Position numbers and translations under genes: made by a program. From NCBI GenBank assembly GCA_021773245.1, contig JAJFKK010000168.1, positions 1-38,187 of the forward strand: a stretch of 38,187 bases of DNA, read 5' to 3'. Shown one piece after another: positions 32,571-38,187 of the stretch (positions are counted from its first letter, which is position 1; each line of letters starts with the position of its first letter). Under the pieces are notes generated by a model. It had not been told where the DNA came from, did not search any database, and worked only from the letters and a program-made list of their open reading frames with translations. This stretch comes from Gammaproteobacteria bacterium. GTDB lineage: Bacteria; Pseudomonadota; Gammaproteobacteria; Eutrophobiales; Eutrophobiaceae.

Positions 32571-33082
32571 ATGTGCATCCTTCGTAAATTTGCATCCGGT
32601 TTAGCGGTTTCCCACATCTTGTTAAATGCTTCTAACAGGTGTTTCGACTCTCGCCGGCCATTGAAGTTTAGTTTTCCTTTATAACGTTCCGTACTTTGTC
32701 GATATAGATATCCTGAGTTATCGGCAACAAGTAAGGTTTCATTAAATGATTTATATTCTTTAGCAACCTTGCGCATTTGTATAAAACTGCTAACTTTCCC
32801 TGCTAAATCAACGATTTTGTGGCCTTTACGAACAATTAACTCAGGCTCAAAAACAATGATACGAATTTCAACATTGCGGCTTTTTAGTGCTAATTGTCGC
32901 ATCGCCTCGACCAAATCAGCCTGATCATAAACAAGCGGATCAAGCTCATGGCTGATAATGGCCAATTTTTGCTTACATTGCTTTATCAACTCGAGAGCTG
33001 CTTCCGCATTGTCATCTCGTGTTGATACATCTAATGTTTCGTCTGGAGATTCTCCCAGTCGGTATTCAGAGTAATCACGCAT
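32567..33082 (-). CDS. DUF7931-like protein (phospholipase D-like fold suspected)
   Basis: A 171-aa soluble protein. The pattern KLAIISHELDPLVYD, then EAMRQLALKSRNVEIRIIVFEPE, VRKGHKIVDLAGK and LVADNSGYLYRQ resembles a widespread gammaproteobacterial family that I recall as DUF7931. It is reminiscent of half a phospholipase-D-type domain without a clear HKD motif. It starts 2 nt after the purB stop and overlaps the secretin-like gene, so the three probably form one operon. No function is assigned. Confidence 0.6.
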   Translation of the reverse strand: MRDYSEYRLGESPDETLDVSTRDDNAEAALELIKQCKQKLAIISHELDPLVYDQADLVEAMRQLALKSRNVEIRIIVFEPELIVRKGHKIVDLAGKVSSFIQMRKVAKEYKSFNETLLVADNSGYLYRQSTERYKGKLNFNGRRESKHLLEAFNKMWETAKPDANLRRMHI

Positions 33083-33084
33083 AA

Positions 33085-34473
<1,389 letters not shown>

Positions 34474-34517
34474 TTATTTAGTAATGAAACGAGATTATAC
34501 CTTTTATATCTTGATTA

Positions 34518-34712
34518 TTAAGGGTGCCTATAAAAATAGTGAATTTTTCGTGAGAGCGAGGCGGCAGCGCACGGACGCCTGCATGGAGGCAGGCGGTAGA
34601 GCGACGCAGGACGCCAAAGCCGAGAACCTCAGTGTATAAGCCATACATGAAGGTTTGAGTATGTTGCTAACGAAGCGCTTACGAGAAAAGTGCATTTTTA
34701 AGGTACCCTTAA
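34518..34712. repeat. 195-bp GC-rich palindromic element
   Basis: The ends TTAAGGGTGCC (34518-34528) and GGTACCCTTAA (34702-34712) are inverted repeats with one mismatch, extended by TAAAAAT/ATTTTTA. The centre is strikingly GC-rich for this genome and has its own hairpin, CGCCTGC-6nt-GCAGGCG, plus GCGACGCAGGACGCC-like segments. No transposase is encoded. It looks like a dispersed or mobile non-coding element in the purB upstream region; short ORFs through it are incidental. Confidence 0.65.
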
Positions 34713-34740
34713 GTAAATTTGAGCAAAATTTAATTGAAGA

Positions 34741-35127
34741 CTAATTTTTCTCAATGATATTTTTAGAATGTCTTAATAGCTTGTACTGGATAACAGGCAA
34801 AATGAAAACAATGATGCCGATTACAGAAAAATGCAGTAGTACTTCCACTAATTTTTCTGTTGTTTCATGATAATAAGTAACACCTAAGCCAAGACTCATG
34901 AATATGATGGCGGCAATAATGGACATTAATACCAGTTGTTTCGTTTTAAAATTTTTCATCAGCATAGCAAGCAAAACAAGTAGTGCTTGTGCGGCGAGAA
35001 CAAAATAAACTGGAATTAAAAATACATATAGCCAGATATTCTCTGCCTCTGACGAAGCGAAGACAGAGCATGAAATAAAGCTTAAGACTAAAAAGAAGTT
35101 AAGGTGAAGGATTTGGAATTTTTTCAT
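34741..35127 (-). CDS. small membrane protein, unknown function
   Basis: A 128-aa protein from ATG 35127; a TTG at 35139 would add four residues. It has an N-terminal signal-like helix (cleavable near VFA) followed by three hydrophobic segments (about 33-57, 66-85, 95-115). A basic C-terminus (KLLRHSKNIIEKN) ends it. I do not recognise a family. It overlaps the 3' end of the aldo/keto reductase gene by 29 bp, so co-transcription is likely. Confidence 0.65.
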   Translation of the reverse strand: MKKFQILHLNFFLVLSFISCSVFASSEAENIWLYVFLIPVYFVLAAQALLVLLAMLMKNFKTKQLVLMSIIAAIIFMSLGLGVTYYHETTEKLVEVLLHFSVIGIIVFILPVIQYKLLRHSKNIIEKN

Positions 35128-36139
35128 GTATTTCTTCAATTGCTCGAATTAAGTCTTTTGATAATTTAACATCAATACTGTCAATATCTGTTTTCAATTG
35201 CTGCATTGTCGTCGCACCAATGATATTACTTGTTAAGAATGGACGACTATTCACATAAGCTAATGCCATCTGCGAAGGGTCAATATTACTTTCATTAGCA
35301 AGCGCGATATAAGCTTCAGTTGCTGCATTAGCTTGTGGATTGGTATATCGAGTAAAGCGATCAAACAATACTAAACGTGTTCCTTCCGGTTTTGCATCAT
35401 TTAGATACTTGCCACTTAAAACCCCAAAAGCTAATGGAGAGTAGGCAAGCAAGCCGACATCTTCACGGTGAGCAAATTCGGCTAAGCCGACTTCAAAGCT
35501 TCGGTTTAATAAGTTATATGGGTTTTGAATACTAACGATACGAGCTGAATTTTGTTCATTGGAAGCACGTAAATATTCAGAGCACCCCCAGGCGGTTTCA
35601 TTTGAAATACCTATCGTTCTGATTTTTCCTTCCTTAACTAAATCATCAAGTACAGCAAGCGTTTCAGCAATGGGAACGCCGTCTTTTTCTGGTGCATGGT
35701 AATAACCCAGTTTACCAAAGAAATTGGTATCTCTTTCCGGCCAATGCATTTGATAAAGATCGATATAATCAGTTTGTAAACGTTTTAAAGATGCATCTAA
35801 CGCCGCATGAATATTTTTTTTATCAAGCCTGGCCTCACCATTACGTAAATAAGGAAGCCAATCCTGCTGAGCACACACTTTGCTTGCAATGATTAATTTA
35901 TCGCGATCCTGTCTTTTCGCTAGCCAGGTTCCAATATAGGTCTCTGTTAATCCTTGAGTTTCTTCTTTAGGAGCAACCGGATACATTTCAGCGGTATCAA
36001 TAAAATTAATACCCGCATCAACGGCGTAATCTAATTGTTCGTGCGCCTCAGCCTCGGTATTTTGCTCTCCCCAGGTCATGGTTCCCAGACAGATGCGGCT
36101 GACTTCAATATCTGTCTTTCCGAGTTTTGTGTATTCCAT
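35099..36139 (-). CDS. tas: NADP(H)-dependent aldo/keto reductase, Tas type
   Basis: A 346-aa TIM-barrel oxidoreductase, the same length as E. coli Tas and sharing characteristic stretches (LGTMTWGEQN, DTAEMYPV, ETQGLTETYIG, NPYNLLNRSFEVGLAE, GATTMQQLKT). The catalytic tetrad is visible as D48, Y53, K87 and H132 (YQMHWP). E. coli Tas can complement tyrosine auxotrophy under some conditions, but the physiological substrate is unclear. It is divergent from pyrC across 103 bp. Confidence 0.93.
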   Translation of the reverse strand: MEYTKLGKTDIEVSRICLGTMTWGEQNTEAEAHEQLDYAVDAGINFIDTAEMYPVAPKEETQGLTETYIGTWLAKRQDRDKLIIASKVCAQQDWLPYLRNGEARLDKKNIHAALDASLKRLQTDYIDLYQMHWPERDTNFFGKLGYYHAPEKDGVPIAETLAVLDDLVKEGKIRTIGISNETAWGCSEYLRASNEQNSARIVSIQNPYNLLNRSFEVGLAEFAHREDVGLLAYSPLAFGVLSGKYLNDAKPEGTRLVLFDRFTRYTNPQANAATEAYIALANESNIDPSQMALAYVNSRPFLTSNIIGATTMQQLKTDIDSIDVKLSKDLIRAIEEIHEKIPNPSP

Positions 36140-36242
36140 AGTCTTTACCTAAATAATTTTGATGTGTGACAGTCTACATTCGCGGACAATTACTGTCGCT
36201 TATGATACCTTTCAATTTTCAATAAGACATCTTCATTCGAGA

Positions 36243-37277
36243 ATGCAAACATTAACCATAACAAAACCGGACGATTTTCATCTACACCTGCGTGATGGTG
36301 CTGCTTTGGCGAGTATTATTGATCATACCGCCGCTCAAGTTGCACGTGCGATTATTATGCCGAATCTAAAACCGCCCGTTGTGACAACAGAAATGGCACT
36401 GGAATATCGCGATCGAATTTTGGCTGCAGTAGATGAACAATATAATTTCGAACCGTTAATGACCTTATATTTAACGGATAACACCTCAGCTGAAGATATA
36501 AAAACTGCGGGAGAAAATAAAAGTATTCATGCTTTAAAATATTATCCAGCCGGTGCAACAACCAACTCTGACCAAGGTGTGACAGACTTTAAGAAAACCT
36601 ATAAAGCATTAGAAGCAATGATGGAGCAAGGTTTACCGTTATTAGTCCATGGCGAAGTGACCGATGCTGATGTTGACATCTTTGATAGAGAAGCAGTATT
36701 TATAGATAAAGTATTAACACCGCTAGTTAAAGACTTTCCTGACTTAAAGATTGTCTTTGAACATATCACTACCCGAGCAGGTGTCGATTTTGTTTTAAGC
36801 GCAAAAGAAAATATTTCCGCGACGATTACACCACAACATATTCTATTAAATCGAAACGATCTATTTAAAGGAGGTTTACGCCCACATAATTATTGTTTAC
36901 CCATATTAAAAGTAGAAAATGATCGTCAGGCTGTAGAAGCAGCAGCAATTAGTGGGAACCCTAAATTTTTTCTTGGTACAGATAGCGCACCACATGAGCG
37001 TAAGCATAAAGAAACAGGTTGTGGTTGTGCCGGAATATTTTCTGCTCACATCGGTATCGAGCTTTATGCGGAAGCATTCGATGCAGTAGGTGCGTTAGAT
37101 AAGCTGGAAGCCTTTGCCAGTCATTACGGCGCTGATTTTTATGGTCTGCCACGTAATCAAGAAAAAGTGACATTAATTAAAGAAGACTTAACCATACCAG
37201 AAACAATTGCCTTCGGTGATAGTGTGTTGGTTCCTTTCCGTGCAGGCGAAACGTGTTCATGGCAACTGAAGAAATAA
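36243..37277 (+). CDS. pyrC: dihydroorotase
   Basis: Zinc enzyme of pyrimidine synthesis that cyclises carbamoyl-aspartate. The start at ATG 36243 gives 344 aa (E. coli PyrC: 348) beginning MQTLTITKPDDFHLHLRDG; the GTG-like extension to 36159 is unlike the family. Metal ligands are visible: HLH (13-15 region), the carbamylated Lys in ALKYYPAG, His in LVHGEVTD and FEHITT, and Asp in LGTDSAPH. It overlaps rnt by 19 nt. Confidence 0.97.
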   Translation: MQTLTITKPDDFHLHLRDGAALASIIDHTAAQVARAIIMPNLKPPVVTTEMALEYRDRILAAVDEQYNFEPLMTLYLTDNTSAEDIKTAGENKSIHALKYYPAGATTNSDQGVTDFKKTYKALEAMMEQGLPLLVHGEVTDADVDIFDREAVFIDKVLTPLVKDFPDLKIVFEHITTRAGVDFVLSAKENISATITPQHILLNRNDLFKGGLRPHNYCLPILKVENDRQAVEAAAISGNPKFFLGTDSAPHERKHKETGCGCAGIFSAHIGIELYAEAFDAVGALDKLEAFASHYGADFYGLPRNQEKVTLIKEDLTIPETIAFGDSVLVPFRAGETCSWQLKK

Positions 37278-37960
37278 ACGAAACAAACTCCCATTTAAAT
37301 TCTCAGGAAAAAGAAGGCAAGGGAAAAGAAAAGACAGCGGTTGCGAAACGTTTTCGTGGTTACTTGCCCGTTATCGTTGATATAGAAACAGCTGGGTTTA
37401 ATGCTGCAACGGATGCGATGTTAGAAATTGCAGCCGTCACCGTCAAAGTGAACGATGAAGAGCAATGGTGTATAGATGAAATTGTTTCCAAGCATGTTAA
37501 TCCTTTTGAAGGTGCGAACTTAGATAAAGCCTCATTAGACTTTACCGGTATCGATCCCGAACATCCTTTCCGCAAACAGATTGCAGTAGATGAAACAGAA
37601 GCTTTACGTGAAATATTTAAACCGGTACGAACAAAAATTAAAGAGCACAGATGTAGTCGTGCAATTCTAGTAGGACACAATGCAGCATTTGATATTAATT
37701 TTTTAAATGCCTGCGTTGAGCGTAACGATATAAAACGTAATCCCTTTCATCCCTTTAGTACATTTGATACCGCAACCATGGCAGGACTTGCCTATGGGCA
37801 AACTGTATTAGCACGTGCTGCTGAAGCAGCAGGTCTTGAGTGGGATCAAAAAGAAGCGCACTCAGCAAGATACGATGCAGTACAAACGGCAAAGTTGTTT
37901 TGTGAGATTGTTAATCAATGGAATGAGTATTCAGGGATGTTTAAGATTGATTCAGAGTAG
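37259..37960 (+). CDS. rnt: ribonuclease T
   Basis: DEDD-family 3'-5' exoribonuclease that trims tRNA and other stable RNA 3' ends. It is 233 aa from ATG 37259, inside the end of pyrC. The catalytic residues are in VDIETAG (Exo I), GHNAAFDINFL (Exo II) and HSARYD (Exo III, DEDDh type). FRGYLPV and RNPFHPFSTFDTATMAGLAYGQTVL match RNase T closely. A charged, Lys/Glu-rich N-terminal extension of about 30 residues precedes the domain. Confidence 0.96.
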   Translation: MATEEINETNSHLNSQEKEGKGKEKTAVAKRFRGYLPVIVDIETAGFNAATDAMLEIAAVTVKVNDEEQWCIDEIVSKHVNPFEGANLDKASLDFTGIDPEHPFRKQIAVDETEALREIFKPVRTKIKEHRCSRAILVGHNAAFDINFLNACVERNDIKRNPFHPFSTFDTATMAGLAYGQTVLARAAEAAGLEWDQKEAHSARYDAVQTAKLFCEIVNQWNEYSGMFKIDSE

Positions 37961-38187
37961 TTCTTTTATTTAGTAATTCTTTTTAGCTTTTGTTTCGTCT
38001 GATGACGAGTCACTTCTTTTTGCGTGGCCAAAAAGAACTAACGAAGAAAAAGGCCACCCCAAATGACTTGCCCTGCGGGTACCCGAGTCGTTGTATTATT
38101 TCAACGGCACGCGCATACGGACTCCTGTCCTAATGCGCTCTCGCTACATCCCTGTAGCTCAACCGATGAAATAAAACAACGCCTCGG
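37961..38187. repeat. complex palindromic repeat at window end
   Basis: No gene is seen after rnt. TTCTTTTTG-CGTGGC-CAAAAAGAA (38014-38037) is a perfect 9-bp hairpin. CCGAGTCGTTG...CAACGG (38083-38107) and its imperfect complement (38163-38187, four mismatches in 25) enclose GGAC-TCCT-GTCC and GCTACA-TCCC-TGTAGC (38143-38158). This cloverleaf-like unit may continue past the window. The AAAAAGAA/GGCCACCCC part resembles repeats I have seen in many gammaproteobacterial genomes. Confidence 0.65.

Overview
The window looks like chromosomal DNA of an AT-rich gammaproteobacterium. Supporting this are gammaproteobacterial-type PyrC, RNase T, PurB, Tas, YcgL, FtsB and the long single-chain PurL, an ftsB-ispD-ispF order, and a CusCBA copper/silver pump. 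I cannot name the genus. No rRNA, tRNA, CRISPR array or intact transposase was seen.

Layout. (1) 1-743: 3' part of a secreted DUF1223 protein whose start lies outside the window. (2) 894-7075, minus strand: a copper/silver efflux operon, small Cys-rich exported protein -> CusC-like -> CusB-like -> CusA-like, behind a dyad-containing promoter. (3) 7441-13191: an MFS exporter, a TerB-like small protein, YcgL, formate-THF ligase (with a clear terminator) and a divergent ClC protein with no ATG start. (4) 13394-18970, plus strand: housekeeping run pyrG-kdsA-eno-ftsB-ispD-ispF, interrupted by two large palindromic intergenic repeats. (5) 19011-27127: a diffusible signal factor (DSF) quorum-sensing locus. 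It holds rpfF (signal synthase) followed by a membrane fatty-acid desaturase, facing a convergent set of rpfC-like kinase 2 -> rpfG (HD-GYP) -> rpfC-like kinase 1. (6) 27105-36139, minus strand: smr, purL, a lone secretin-domain protein, a DUF7931-like protein, purB, a small membrane protein and a Tas-type aldo/keto reductase. (7) 36243-37960, plus strand: pyrC overlapping rnt, then a complex palindromic repeat running to the window edge.

The locus in (5) is the most interesting part. By analogy with Xanthomonas, RpfF would make a cis-2-unsaturated fatty acid. Two membrane hybrid kinases could sense it and pass phosphate to RpfG, which would degrade cyclic di-GMP. The differences from the textbook cluster are the desaturase gene directly behind rpfF, the second RpfC-like kinase, an extra degenerate receiver domain in one kinase, a long stem-loop ending at the rpfF ribosome-binding site, and a 30-nt direct repeat between the two convergent halves. 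The locus is noticeably more AT-rich than the flanking housekeeping genes (hand counts: 16/60 G+C at 20521-20580 against 29/60 at 13561-13620), which would fit acquisition into a purL/smr - ispF neighbourhood.

A second theme is repeat content. At least four large palindromic intergenic elements were found (17171-17299, 17631-17791, 34518-34712, and about 38014-38187). They look like dispersed, possibly transposase-mobilised, non-coding repeats.
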